NCBI GenBank assembly: GCA_021204865.1
Contig: JAJPYQ010000058.1
Location: 1-64,000, forward strand
Source: Prevotellaceae bacterium
GTDB lineage: Bacteria > Bacteroidota > Bacteroidia > Bacteroidales > Bacteroidaceae
DNA length: 64,000 nt
Direction of reading: 5' to 3'
The position numbers and the translations under genes are program-made. Position 1 is the stretch's first letter; each line of letters starts with the position of its first letter. The notes under the pieces are model-generated. The model saw only the letters and a list, made by a program, of their open reading frames with translations, was not told the origin of the DNA and did no database searches. Below are positions 8,514 to 16,573 of this stretch, in pieces.

Positions 8514-9476
8514 ATGAAGAAACTGATGACCCTCGCTGCTCTTGCGCTTTGCTGCGCTGGAGCGATGGCGCAGCAGAACGTGTCGTTCCAGACTGCCTGC
8601 CACCCCGACGACGTTAAGCATTACGACACACAGACCATCCGTGACCGCTTCGTCATGGAGAAGGTTATGGCTCCCGACGAGATTAACCTTACCTACTCCC
8701 ACTACGACCGCTTCATCTACGGCGGGGCTATGCCCGTGACGAAAGACCTTAAGCTGGAGACCTTCGACGAGCTGCGTGAGCCTTACTTCCTGCACAGCCG
8801 TGAGCTGGGCGTGATTAACTGCGGGCAGGGCGACGGCTCCGTCATCGTTGACGGCGTTGAGTACCCGCTCGGACCGAAGGAGGCGCTTTACGTAGGGCGT
8901 GGACACCTTGGCAAAGACCAGGAGAGCAACCAAGAGGTAGTCTTTCGCAGCAAAGACCCGAGCAACCCCGCCAAGTTCTACATCAACTCCGCCTGCGCCC
9001 ACCAGCACTACAAGACGCAGTGGATTACCCTCGACGGCAGGAAGAACGGGAACATCCAGTCGCTCAAAGCCACTGTCCTCGGTCCGCTCGGCACGCTTGA
9101 GGAAAGCAACCAGCGCACCATCTACCAGCTCATCGTTAACACTTCACTGGAGGAGGGACCGTGCCAGCTGCAAATGGGGCTGACACAGCTCGAGCCTGGC
9201 AGCGTGTGGAACACTATGCCGCCACACACACACGGACGGCGCATCGAGGCTTACTACTACTTCAACCTTCCCGAGGGGCAGACCATCAGCCACGTTATGG
9301 GAGAGCCCGAGGAGACACGCATCGTCTGGCTGCACAACGAGCAAGCTATCATGTCCCCAGAGTGGAGCATACACGCAGCAAGCGCAACGTACTTCTACAC
9401 GTTCATCTGGGGGATGGCGGGCGAGAACCTCGACTATAACGACAAGGACGTAATAGACATCACCACACTTCGATAG
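8514..9476 (+). CDS. kduI: 5-dehydro-4-deoxy-D-glucuronate isomerase with signal peptide
   Basis: KduI interconverts 5-dehydro-4-deoxyuronate (from unsaturated uronates cut by lyases) and 3-deoxy-glycero-hexodiulosonate. The body matches the family from the N-terminus ([30 protein letters not shown]). Cupin metal ligands are visible in [16 protein letters not shown] and in the later [15 protein letters not shown]. The ATG at 8514 begins a clear signal peptide ([19 protein letters not shown]), making 320 residues against roughly 280 for cytosolic forms. An alternative start at 8499 only adds five residues. A periplasmic place would put isomerisation before import by the upstream permease. Confidence 0.88.
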   Translation: MKKLMTLAALALCCAGAMAQQNVSFQTACHPDDVKHYDTQTIRDRFVMEKVMAPDEINLTYSHYDRFIYGGAMPVTKDLKLETFDELREPYFLHSRELGVINCGQGDGSVIVDGVEYPLGPKEALYVGRGHLGKDQESNQEVVFRSKDPSNPAKFYINSACAHQHYKTQWITLDGRKNGNIQSLKATVLGPLGTLEESNQRTIYQLIVNTSLEEGPCQLQMGLTQLEPGSVWNTMPPHTHGRRIEAYYYFNLPEGQTISHVMGEPEETRIVWLHNEQAIMSPEWSIHAASATYFYTFIWGMAGENLDYNDKDVIDITTLR

Positions 9477-10241
9477 ATGGGCAAGGGAAAGCTTGCCAAG
9501 TTCGCCGACATAGCCGCAAACCCCCTCGTGGTGGAGTGCGGCTATCGTCCTTCGCCCTCGCCCGAGCCCTTCGCCCTCAAGGGCAGGTGGTGCGAGAGCT
9601 TCTTCCACAACACGGGGCAGCTCGTGCTTGAGCTGGGCTGCGGCAGGGGCGAGTACACGGTAGGGCTGGCGAGGCTTCACCCCGAGAACAACTACATCGG
9701 CGTGGACATCAAGGGCGCACGTATGTGGACGGGAGCCGAGGAAGCCTTGCGGGAAGGCATGAGGAACGTCGGCTTCCTGCGCACTAACATAGACTTCATC
9801 CAGCACTTCTTCGCCCCCCGCGAGGTGAGCGAGATATGGCTCACCTTCTGCGACCCGCAGATGAAGAAGGCTACCAAGCGCCTCACCAGCTCCTTCTTCC
9901 TTGAGCGCTACCGCCGCTTCCTCGCCCCCCTCGGACTCGTTCACCTTAAGACCGACAGCCCGTTCCTCTTCACCTACACCAAGGAGATGCTCAGAGCCAA
10001 CGGCATAGAGGCGCAGGTCTTCCACGACCTCTACGCTGACCAGAGCGAGGCGACACGGGAAGCCCGCTCAATACAGACCCACTACGAGCGGATGTGGCTC
10101 GACGAGGGCATCGCCATCAAGTACCTTCGCTTCCGCCTCCCCCACGAGGGTGCGCTCGAAGAGCCGGACGTGGAGATACCCCTCGACGAGTACCGCTCCT
10201 ACAAGCGAGCCAAGCGAAGCGGCAGCGCAACCGGCAAGTAG
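9477..10241 (+). CDS. trmB: tRNA (guanine-N7-)-methyltransferase
   Basis: Makes m7G46 in tRNA using S-adenosylmethionine, in the cytosol. The SAM site is [17 protein letters not shown], followed by [12 protein letters not shown]. The TrmB-specific segment is [19 protein letters not shown], with Phe-Cys in place of the more usual Phe-Pro. [12 protein letters not shown] follows. 254 residues, normal length for Bacteroidetes. Its ATG starts on the base after the kduI stop, so it is translated from the same transcript despite having no metabolic link. Confidence 0.93.
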   Translation: MGKGKLAKFADIAANPLVVECGYRPSPSPEPFALKGRWCESFFHNTGQLVLELGCGRGEYTVGLARLHPENNYIGVDIKGARMWTGAEEALREGMRNVGFLRTNIDFIQHFFAPREVSEIWLTFCDPQMKKATKRLTSSFFLERYRRFLAPLGLVHLKTDSPFLFTYTKEMLRANGIEAQVFHDLYADQSEATREARSIQTHYERMWLDEGIAIKYLRFRLPHEGALEEPDVEIPLDEYRSYKRAKRSGSATGK

Positions 10242-10294
10242 GCTTCGCAACACCTGTATAGTACCCTTCGTGGTCCCTATATTACACCCGTCAA

Positions 10295-10414
10295 GGAACC
10301 CCTCGCAAGGGGTTCAATTGAACCCCTTGCGAGGGGTTCCGTCGAACCCATTGCGAGGGGTTGCCTGAAGGGTAGCGTATAGGCGTGACGAAGCCTCAAC
10401 GTAGGCGCAACGAC
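10295..10414. repeat. 24-bp hairpin array with 46-bp perfect palindrome
   Basis: Five 24-bp units lie between trmB and trmD. The first two form a perfect 46-bp palindrome (10295-10340, centre CAATTG). Each of these units is itself a hairpin AACCCCTcgcaAGGGGTT or its reverse. Unit 3 (10343-10366) is a decayed copy. Unit 5 (10391-10414) is a different small hairpin, GCCTcaacgtAGGC. The same family recurs at 58007-58126. It may serve as a terminator for trmB. Confidence 0.8.
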
Positions 10415-10452
10415 CCACAGCTAAGGGCGAGGGGCAAATAGGCGGCTAATCG

Positions 10453-10484
10453 TTTGGTTCGTCACCGAAATAAAGGTACTTTTG
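10453..10484 (+). promoter_or_regulatory. Promoter of the trmD operon
   Basis: TTTG (10453-10456), a 20-bp spacer, then TACTTTTG (10477-10484): a canonical Bacteroidetes primary sigma promoter. The trmD ATG is only 8 bp beyond the -7 box, so the transcript should be almost leaderless. Confidence 0.8.
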
Positions 10485-10491
10485 CACAGTT

Positions 10492-11190
10492 ATGCGGATA
10501 GACATCATCACAGTGCTGCCCGAACTCCTCAGCGGCTTCCTCAACGAGAGCATCGTGGGGAGGGCGCAGAGGAAGGGGCTCGTGGAGATACACCTGCACA
10601 ACCTGAGGGACTACACGCTGGACAAGTGGAGGCGCGTGGACGACTACCCCTTCGGCGGCTTCGCAGGGATGGTGATGCAGTGCGAGCCGATAGACCGCTG
10701 CATCTCGGCGCTTACTGAGCAAAGGCACTACGACGAGGTAATATACACCTCGCCCGACGGCGAGCGGTTCTCGCAGCCCCTTGCCAACGAGCTCAGCCTC
10801 CTCGAGAACATCATCATCCTCTGCGGGCATTACAAGGGCATCGACCAGCGCATCCGAGAGCACCTCATCACCCGAGAGATAAGCATCGGCGACTACGTGC
10901 TGACGGGCGGGGAGCTTGCGGCTGCCGTGATGGCGGACGCTGTGGTGCGCATCCTCCCCGGGGCGATAGGCGACGGGCAGAGCGCCCTCAGCGACTCGTT
11001 CCAGGACGGACTGCTGAGCGCCCCCGTCTACACACGCCCCGCCGAGTACAAGGGGTGGCGAGTGCCCGACATCCTGCTCTCGGGGCACGAGGCGAAGATT
11101 AAGGAGTGGGAACTGCAACAAAGCGTGGAGCGCACCCGCAGGCTGCGCCCCGACTTGCTGGAGACAACAAGAAGTGGAGATGGAAGCTGA
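10492..11190 (+). CDS. trmD: tRNA (guanine-N1-)-methyltransferase
   Basis: Methylates G37 of tRNAs to prevent frameshifting, using SAM bound in a SPOUT trefoil knot. Diagnostic motifs are [11 protein letters not shown] at the start, [33 protein letters not shown], and the knot segment [19 protein letters not shown]. 232 residues, full length. First gene of a four-gene operon; its end overlaps the next gene by 11 bp. Confidence 0.95.
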   Translation: MRIDIITVLPELLSGFLNESIVGRAQRKGLVEIHLHNLRDYTLDKWRRVDDYPFGGFAGMVMQCEPIDRCISALTEQRHYDEVIYTSPDGERFSQPLANELSLLENIIILCGHYKGIDQRIREHLITREISIGDYVLTGGELAAAVMADAVVRILPGAIGDGQSALSDSFQDGLLSAPVYTRPAEYKGWRVPDILLSGHEAKIKEWELQQSVERTRRLRPDLLETTRSGDGS

Positions 11191-11773
11191 GAATAAGCAC
11201 CTTTACATCATAGCTGGCTGCAACGGGGCAGGCAAGACTACTGCCTCGTTCACCGTACTGCCCGAGATGCTGGACTGCCAAGAGTTCGTCAACGCCGACG
11301 AGATTGCCCGAGGCCTTTCGCCCTTCAACGCCGAGGGCGTGGCAATACAGGCGGGCAGGCTGATGATAGACCGCATAATGCTTCTGCTCCGAGAGGGCGT
11401 GACCTTCGCCTTCGAGACGACGCTCTCCACACGCTCCTACGTCAGCCTCGTGGAGAAGGCTCAGCGCCGTGGCTACTTCGTCACGCTCATCTTCTTCTCC
11501 CTCGCCTCGCCCGAGCAGGCTGCCAAGCGTGTCGCCAAGCGGGTAAGCCAAGGCGGGCACAGCATTCCCATCGACGTTATCTACCGGCGCTACGCCAGCG
11601 GCCTAAGGAACCTCTTCCAGATGTATATGGGCGTGGTGGACTACTGGGCGTTCTACGACAACAGCGACTGCCCCTCCCGCAAGATAGCCTACGGGACGAA
11701 GGGCAGCGAGCCGGTGATCGTTGAGCCAAGCATCTACAACAGCTTCAAGGAAAGATACGGCACGGAGCAATGA
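11180..11773 (+). CDS. Zeta-toxin-like P-loop kinase/ATPase
   Basis: 197 residues from the ATG at 11180 (a GTG at 11174 is also possible). Walker A is [11 protein letters not shown] near the N-terminus. [14 protein letters not shown] and [16 protein letters not shown] match the zeta-toxin/AAA_33 fold, where the aspartate after the first strand and the TTLS segment bind substrate. [22 protein letters not shown] matches the lid arginines. Zeta toxins phosphorylate UDP-GlcNAc in epsilon-zeta systems, but chromosomal relatives in Bacteroidetes may have other substrates. It overlaps trmD by 11 bp and the following 58-codon gene by ATGA. Toxin activity is not shown by sequence. Confidence 0.75.
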   Translation: MEAENKHLYIIAGCNGAGKTTASFTVLPEMLDCQEFVNADEIARGLSPFNAEGVAIQAGRLMIDRIMLLLREGVTFAFETTLSTRSYVSLVEKAQRRGYFVTLIFFSLASPEQAAKRVAKRVSQGGHSIPIDVIYRRYASGLRNLFQMYMGVVDYWAFYDNSDCPSRKIAYGTKGSEPVIVEPSIYNSFKERYGTEQ

Positions 11774-11946
11774 GCAAGCAGCAGGCCACGAGAACCAACC
11801 CCGACATCGAGGAGATGCAACGCCGCATAGACGAGGGCATAAGGCTTGCGCAGCGCCGACTGGTGCAGCAGGCTCTCCACGACGACCACACGCTGGTGGT
11901 GGTGCGCGACGGCAAGCTCAAGGAGCTGCGAGCCGACGAGATATGA
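11770..11946 (+). CDS. 58-residue protein coupled to zeta-like gene
   Basis: Begins [20 protein letters not shown] and ends LKELRADEI. It has a charged amphipathic helix followed by a short strand-rich part (TLVVVRDGKLKEL). The start codon overlaps the zeta-like stop as ATGA, and its own stop overlaps the next start as ATGA, so translation is coupled on both sides. I do not recognise the family. Its position fits a small partner or antitoxin of the P-loop protein, though epsilon antitoxins usually precede zeta. Confidence 0.6.
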   Translation: MSKQQATRTNPDIEEMQRRIDEGIRLAQRRLVQQALHDDHTLVVVRDGKLKELRADEI

Positions 11947-12305
11947 CTTACACAAGCAGGGCAACCGTAACAGAAGAAATGCTTGCCCCGAGCGTCGGCA
12001 GCGGCGACCTTCGGGTACTCTCAACGCCTTCCTTGGCAGCGCTTATGGAGAACGCCGCAATGCTCTGCGTGGCTGACATGCTCCCCGAAGGCAGCACAAC
12101 GGTGGGCTCTCGCATAGAATGCTCCCACCTGCGCCCCACCCCCGAGGGAGAGGCAATTGAGGCGACAGCCACCCTCCAGGCAGTCGACGGCAGAAGGCTC
12201 ACCTTCAATATCACCGCCTTCGACACGAAAGGAAAGATAGGCGAGGCTACGCACGTCCGCTGCATAGTCGACCGCCAGCGCTTCCTCGCCAAGCTCTCAC
12301 ATTAG
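11943..12305 (+). CDS. Hotdog-fold thioesterase family protein
   Basis: 120 residues from the ATG at 11943, which overlaps the previous stop (ATGA). Central helix and strand pattern match FlK-like thioesterases: STPSLAALMENAAMLCVADMLPEG, then GSRIECSHLRPTPEGEAIEATATL and RCIVDRQRFL at the end. Such enzymes cleave acyl-CoA thioesters; the substrate here is unknown. It is the last gene of the trmD operon and is followed by the largest repeat-filled gap of the window. Confidence 0.8.
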   Translation: MTYTSRATVTEEMLAPSVGSGDLRVLSTPSLAALMENAAMLCVADMLPEGSTTVGSRIECSHLRPTPEGEAIEATATLQAVDGRRLTFNITAFDTKGKIGEATHVRCIVDRQRFLAKLSH

Positions 12306-12441
12306 CTCCCGCAGCCTTTCCTCCAACCTTTCGCAGGCTTTAGCCCAAGCTCCTGTAGGCTTTCGCCCGACTTCCCGCACGTCGTTCGGGTCGTTCCGCA
12401 ATCAAAACCCCGAAGGGGTTACCCAATCGTAGCCAGTGGTT

Positions 12442-12559
12442 GAGCGTAGCGACACCCCCGGTATGGGACACCGCCCCATTATTGTGCCGAACGCTCGTGC
12501 AAGCGAGAGAAGAGGAACTAATAAGGCTAACTCCATGATCCGGGGGTGTCGCTACGCTC
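12442..12559. repeat. Inverted-repeat element, copy B
   Basis: Arms GAGCGTAGCGACACCCCCGG (12442-12461) and its exact complement (12540-12559) enclose 78 bp. CCCCGAAGGGG lies about 30 bp upstream, as at the edge of copy A. It may be a palindromic mobile relic or a transcribed hairpin. Confidence 0.7.
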
Positions 12560-12642
12560 GCTAACGCGAGCAACTCGTTGTTTTCGGGAAAAACTCCGTT
12601 CTTCTGGCGGCTACGCAAATGCAGCCCCTTCGGGGCTTCGAT

Positions 12643-12774
12643 AGCGAGACATCGGCAAAAACATAGCGAGACGCTGACAAAAACATAGCGACGTGTGAAC
12701 CCAAACAAAGCGAGGAATTGGCATAAACATAGCGACGTGTTGACCAAAACATAGCGAGACGTTGACCTGCGACC
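12643..12774 (+). repeat. 22-bp tandem array, AGCGA...AAAACAT family
   Basis: Six consecutive 22-bp units. Each begins AGCGA, has a variable middle of about nine bases, and most end AAAACAT or AAACAT. Units start at 12643, 12665, 12687, 12709, 12731 and 12753. The same unit occurs in reverse at about 53618-53655, next to the other 22-bp family. Confidence 0.8.
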
Positions 12775-12820
12775 GCATGCGCCTTTACTCTCGACCGTAC
12801 TATTTGCCACCCAAACCCAC

Positions 12821-13176
12821 AGCGGGGGTTTCATAAGAGTAGCTGAGGGTTGAGCGAAGCGATACCCTCGGAACACGTGCGCTCGTAGGTTGAGTGCCGG
12901 AGGTACTCAAAATCATCCACAAACGCAAGCGAACGGGTTGCCTTTGGCGAGGCTCGCTTCGCAAGCATTCCGTTGCCTTTTGGAGAGCTTCCAGCTCTCT
13001 TGGGCTCGGCAAACCGAGCAAGCTTGGCTTCTCCCGCTTGCTCGTGCGTTGAGTACCTCCGGCACTCAATAGGCGCATCGCACCTTACCGTGGGTTCCTG
13101 AAACACGGAGTGTTTCCCGATATTAACGATTGGTTTGCGAAAGCAAACCCACGGCTACTCGTATTGAACCCCCGCT
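12821..13176. repeat. Nested inverted-repeat element, copy C
   Basis: Outer arms 12821-12844 and 13153-13176 pair imperfectly (AGCGGGGGTT conserved). Inner arms 12890-12910 and 13050-13070 pair perfectly over 21 bp and contain GAGTGCCGGAGGTACTC, close to the inner arm of copy A (GAGTGCCGAAGGTACTC). The loop contains smaller hairpins such as GAGAGCTTCCAGCTCTC. Confidence 0.75.
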
Positions 13177-13237
13177 GGGCGTTCTCCTTAACCGCACTAT
13201 TCACCAGGCCACAACCGCTGCATCTTTTGCTCACGAC

Positions 13238-13303
13238 CGCACCGACTTTTTCTCTCAACCGCACCGACTTTTTCTCTCAACCGCACCGACTTTTTCTCTC
13301 AAC
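13238..13303 (+). repeat. 22-bp tandem array, ACCGACTTTTTCTCTC family
   Basis: Three identical 22-bp units containing CACCGACTTTTTCTCTCAAC, starting at 13238, 13260 and 13282. The reverse complement forms the array at 53529-53594. Confidence 0.85.
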
Positions 13304-13459
13304 CGCGGCGGTCGTTTGAATCGCTTCGGGCGGTCGTTTGAATTGTTCTTGTGAAGAACTAAACTAAAAGACGGCAAAACCTGGCGGTTTATTTAGGTGA
13401 AGAGTACCGGGTTTGTGCGGAAAGATTAGGAATCACGTGCAGGGAACCTGCGAGGGGTG

Positions 13460-13530
13460 TTGGGCTACCTGGGTTCGAACCAAGACTAAGACGACCAAAA
13501 TGTCTTGTGCTACCATTACACCATAGCCCA
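13460..13530 (-). tRNA. tRNA-Gln (TTG)
   Basis: On the minus strand: acceptor TGGGCTA pairs with TAGCCCA, anticodon loop atTTTGgt giving TTG, T-loop TTCGAAC, discriminator A. It stands alone between the repeat region and tyrS. Confidence 0.95.
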
Positions 13531-13660
13531 GTTTGATAAGCTGCCTTAACCCGCAGCGGAGGTTTTTCGGGCGCAAAGGTATAGCTTTCTCAGCAATGCT
13601 GCAAGAAAAGATTAGCCTTTTGTCAGTCGGCAGGCTTGAGGGCGGGGTCAGCCTCCTCTC

Positions 13661-14968
13661 TTATTCCGCCTTGGCAATCAGCAGGAAATACTTCTTCTTC
13701 CCCTGCTGTGCCAGCAGATATTTGCCGTCGAGGAGGTCAGAGACAGTGATGTTCTGAAGAGGGTCGCTGAGTTTCTGTTTGTTGATGCTCACGCCTCCGC
13801 CCTGTGTGAGCTTGCGCATCTCGCCCTTTGAGCTGAAGCAACTGGTGTGCAGAGCCAGCAGGTCGATGGCGGTTGTCCCCTCGCCTTCCAGCAGGCTTCG
13901 GCTTATCTCGAAGTGCGGCACACCTTGGAACACGTCAAGCAAAGTGTGTTCGTCAAGTTTCACAAGGCTCTCTTTCGTGGCTTTGCCAAAGAGAATGCCG
14001 CTCGCCTCTAACGCTATGTCAAGGTTTTCCTTGCCGTGAACCATCAAGGTCACCTCTTCCGCAAGCCTCTTTTGCAGCACTCGGCTGCCTGGGTCAAGGC
14101 GGTGCTGCTCGATGAGTTCGTTTACCGTCTGCTGGTCCAGCGAAGTAAATATCTTTATGTACCGCTCAGCGTCCTCGTCGGCAACGTTGAGCCAGAACTG
14201 GTAGAAAGCGTACGGACTGGTTCTCTCGCTGTCGAGCCAGATATTCCCCTGCTCAGTCTTTCCGAATTTCTTGCCGTCAGCCTTTGTGATAAGCGGGCAG
14301 ACAAGGGCGTAGGCCTCGTTGTCAGCGCCAAGTTTTCTGCGTATAAGCTCCGTGCCAGTAGTGATGTTGCCCCACTGGTCGCTGCCGCCCATCTGCAATT
14401 TGCAGCCTTTGTGCTGGTAGAGGTAAAGGAAGTCGTAGCCCTGAAGCAGCTGGTAAGTGAACTCGGTGAACGACATTCCGTCCTGGAATTCCCCGTTGAG
14501 GCGGCGCTTCACGCTCTCCTTCGCCATCATATAATTAACCGTGATGCACTTCCCAATCTCACGGGCAAAGTCAAGAAAACTGAAGTCCTTCATCCAATCA
14601 AAGTTGTTCACCAGCTCCGCGGCGTTGGGAACACCGCTGTCAAAGTCGAGGAAGCGAGCCAACTGCTTCTTAATGCATGCCACGTTGTGCGCAAGGGTCT
14701 GCTCGTCGAGCAAGTTGCGCTCCTGACTTTTCCCGCTGGGGTCACCAATCATACCCGTTGCTCCGCCTATAAGGGCAAGCGGCTTATGGCCGCAACGCTG
14801 CAAGTGCCGCAGCATCATCACCCCGCAGAGATGCCCGATGTGCAGGCTGTCGGCGGTGGGGTCAATGCCCACGTACGCAGTCACTCTCTCCCTTTTCAGC
14901 AACTCCTCCGTGCCAGGCATCATCTGCTGAATCATCCCTCTCCATTTGAGTTCTTCAATGAAATTCAT
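13661..14968 (-). CDS. tyrS: Tyrosyl-tRNA synthetase
   Basis: Class I synthetase that charges tRNA-Tyr. 435 residues from the ATG at 14968; a 22-codon upstream extension overlaps the promoter. The HIGH-type motif is [12 protein letters not shown], the tyrosine pocket includes [30 protein letters not shown], and the KMSKS-type loop reads [11 protein letters not shown]. The C-terminal S4 domain starts near [18 protein letters not shown]. All parts are present and the length is normal. Confidence 0.96.
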   Translation of the reverse strand: MNFIEELKWRGMIQQMMPGTEELLKRERVTAYVGIDPTADSLHIGHLCGVMMLRHLQRCGHKPLALIGGATGMIGDPSGKSQERNLLDEQTLAHNVACIKKQLARFLDFDSGVPNAAELVNNFDWMKDFSFLDFAREIGKCITVNYMMAKESVKRRLNGEFQDGMSFTEFTYQLLQGYDFLYLYQHKGCKLQMGGSDQWGNITTGTELIRRKLGADNEAYALVCPLITKADGKKFGKTEQGNIWLDSERTSPYAFYQFWLNVADEDAERYIKIFTSLDQQTVNELIEQHRLDPGSRVLQKRLAEEVTLMVHGKENLDIALEASGILFGKATKESLVKLDEHTLLDVFQGVPHFEISRSLLEGEGTTAIDLLALHTSCFSSKGEMRKLTQGGGVSINKQKLSDPLQNITVSDLLDGKYLLAQQGKKKYFLLIAKAE

Positions 14969-15003
14969 CTGAGTTGTAGGTATGTTTATGTGATTTGCGA
15001 CCG

Positions 15004-15035
15004 CGAAGTTAGTGTAAAATCGGGGCAAAGGCAAA
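15004..15035 (-). promoter_or_regulatory. Promoter of tyrS
   Basis: Minus-strand TTTG (15032-15035), 20-bp spacer, TAACTTCG (15004-15011), one base off the -7 consensus. It supports the tyrS start at 14968 and lies just beyond the queG stop. Confidence 0.65.
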
Positions 15036-15042
15036 GGGTTGA

Positions 15043-15963
15043 CTAATTAAAGGCAGCCAAAATATTGCGCCTCAAGCCCTCATACTTGGCGCGCTTCACC
15101 GCCGAACCTTGGAAAAGCTGCTCATATTTCTCCCTGCTCAGCGTCCGCCACTCGCTTTCCGTCATCCGAAGCAGGCAGTCTTTCGCCCTAAACTCTTCAG
15201 GGATTTGGACTTTTTCTGCGCATAAATGAGGACAAGCACGCAGACATCGGTCGCATCCGTAGAAGCAACCTTTCAGACACTCCCCTGCCCACTCAGGCAG
15301 GTCGCCACGGTGTTCGATGGTCAGATAGCTAAGACATTTGCGGGCATCGAGGCAGCGATTTGCGATAGCCCCTGTAGGACAAGCCTCCTCACATAGGCGG
15401 CACGAACCGCACTCGTCGGCGAGAAATGAGGGATTTATAGGCGAGTCGTAGCGGTCGCACTGCTGATTTACAAAGATTTCCCCAAGGAAATACGCACTGC
15501 CGAAGCTTGGGATGACGAGCTGCGTGTGCCTACCGATGAAGCCAAGTCCGCAGCGCCAAGCCCAATATTTCTCGAGGACGGGGGCAGTGTCAGTGAACGC
15601 TCTCCCCTCGAGCCGCAGAGATTTCATAAGCTTCTGCAACTTCTCCCGCACAACAGTGTGATAATCAGTGCCTTGTGCATACCAAGCAAGAGCCTTTTGC
15701 GTGGGCAGCAAGCCAGGGTTGTAGCTGATGGCGAGGCTGATTATAGCCTTCGTGCCTGGCACAAGCAGGGAGGGCGAGAAGCGTTCTTCCGTGTGCCGCT
15801 CGAGGTAACTCATCCCCGCGTGCCTGCCTTCTTGCAGCCATTTAAGGAAAAGCAGGCGAAGCTCGGCTGGCACTTCCTCGACTGGGCAAACACCACAATG
15901 CGAAAAACCGAGACTTCTTGCCTCGGCTTTCAGCTCCTCGCTACTGAAAAACCCTGAACTCAT
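15043..15963 (-). CDS. queG: Epoxyqueuosine reductase
   Basis: Cobalamin and iron-sulfur enzyme for the last step of queuosine synthesis in tRNA. It shows both 4Fe-4S ligand sets, [16 protein letters not shown] and [10 protein letters not shown]. The QueG segment [22 protein letters not shown] includes the aspartate expected to act as proton donor, and FLGEIFVN follows. About 306 residues. The ATG at 15963 is preferred; one at 15972 is nine bases upstream. Both overlap the end of the deacetylase gene, so the two are translated from one mRNA. Confidence 0.94.
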   Translation of the reverse strand: MSSGFFSSEELKAEARSLGFSHCGVCPVEEVPAELRLLFLKWLQEGRHAGMSYLERHTEERFSPSLLVPGTKAIISLAISYNPGLLPTQKALAWYAQGTDYHTVVREKLQKLMKSLRLEGRAFTDTAPVLEKYWAWRCGLGFIGRHTQLVIPSFGSAYFLGEIFVNQQCDRYDSPINPSFLADECGSCRLCEEACPTGAIANRCLDARKCLSYLTIEHRGDLPEWAGECLKGCFYGCDRCLRACPHLCAEKVQIPEEFRAKDCLLRMTESEWRTLSREKYEQLFQGSAVKRAKYEGLRRNILAAFN

Positions 15964-16558
15964 AGCCCTCATCCTTCAGCCACTGCAGAGCCTCGGGCAG
16001 AATCTCTTTCAGCTTGTCGATGCTTTTCAGCGAGTCGTGGAAGGTGATTATGCTGCCGTTGCGGGTATATTGCTTGATATTTGCGAGAACTTCCTGAGGA
16101 GTGAGCAGGCGGCTATAGTCTCGTGTCACCAAGTCCCACATGACGATGCGCCATTTCGTGTGTCTCATGACACGATATTTTATAGGTCCCATCCATCCGT
16201 GGGGCGGGCGGAAGAGCTTGCCCGTGTTGAGGATTTCCTCCGCCTGCTCCACGTTGCTCAGGTAGTTCCAAGCGTTGTAGAGCAAGCCCCCCACGTGGTT
16301 GTACGTGTGGTTGCCTATTCTGTGCCCCCGTTTGCGCACCTCCTCGAAGAGATGCGGGTATTTCCTTACGTTGTCGCCAACCATGAAGAAGGTGGCTTTC
16401 AGCTGCAAATGGTCGAGGACATCTAATATATAAGGTGTAGCCTCGGGGATGGGCCCGTCGTCGAACGTAAGGTAAACAGCCTTCTCACGGTGGTTCATCC
16501 GCCATATCGCGTGGGGATAGAGCCACCGTAAGAAGCGAGCGGGCTGTTCGATTATCAT
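15941..16558 (-). CDS. Polysaccharide deacetylase (CE4/NodB)
   Basis: 205 residues with the NodB motifs in order: TFDDGP (metal and catalytic Asp), HTYNH (two zinc His), RPPHG, a WDLVTRDY segment and TFHDS near the end. No signal peptide was recognised, so location is uncertain; a segment near residues 8-20 is only mildly hydrophobic. Family members deacetylate GlcNAc in peptidoglycan or exopolysaccharide. It lies between queG and the DUF2723 gene, all on one strand with short gaps. Confidence 0.85.
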   Translation of the reverse strand: MIIEQPARFLRWLYPHAIWRMNHREKAVYLTFDDGPIPEATPYILDVLDHLQLKATFFMVGDNVRKYPHLFEEVRKRGHRIGNHTYNHVGGLLYNAWNYLSNVEQAEEILNTGKLFRPPHGWMGPIKYRVMRHTKWRIVMWDLVTRDYSRLLTPQEVLANIKQYTRNGSIITFHDSLKSIDKLKEILPEALQWLKDEGYEFRVFQ

Positions 16559-16573
16559 CTCAAAGCCCCGGGG

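Larger units (their letters stand above)
12306..13459. other. 1.15-kb gene-free, repeat-filled interval
   Basis: No credible gene was seen between the thioesterase gene and tRNA-Gln. The interval holds two nested inverted-repeat elements and two tandem arrays, described separately. The remainder (13304-13459) has short T-rich and GGCGGTCGTTTGAAT direct repeats (about 13310-13345) and a small hairpin GTTCTTgtgAAGAAC. A structured or non-coding RNA is possible but unproven. Confidence 0.7.

Noticed and set aside
12643..12774. CRISPR-like or integron-type repeat array
   Set aside because: Half-conserved 22-bp units without true spacers, no cas or integrase gene nearby.
12306..12876. Protein of 178 residues on the minus strand in the repeat region
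   Set aside because: The frame passes through a tandem array and inverted repeats and shows no recognisable domain or promoter.
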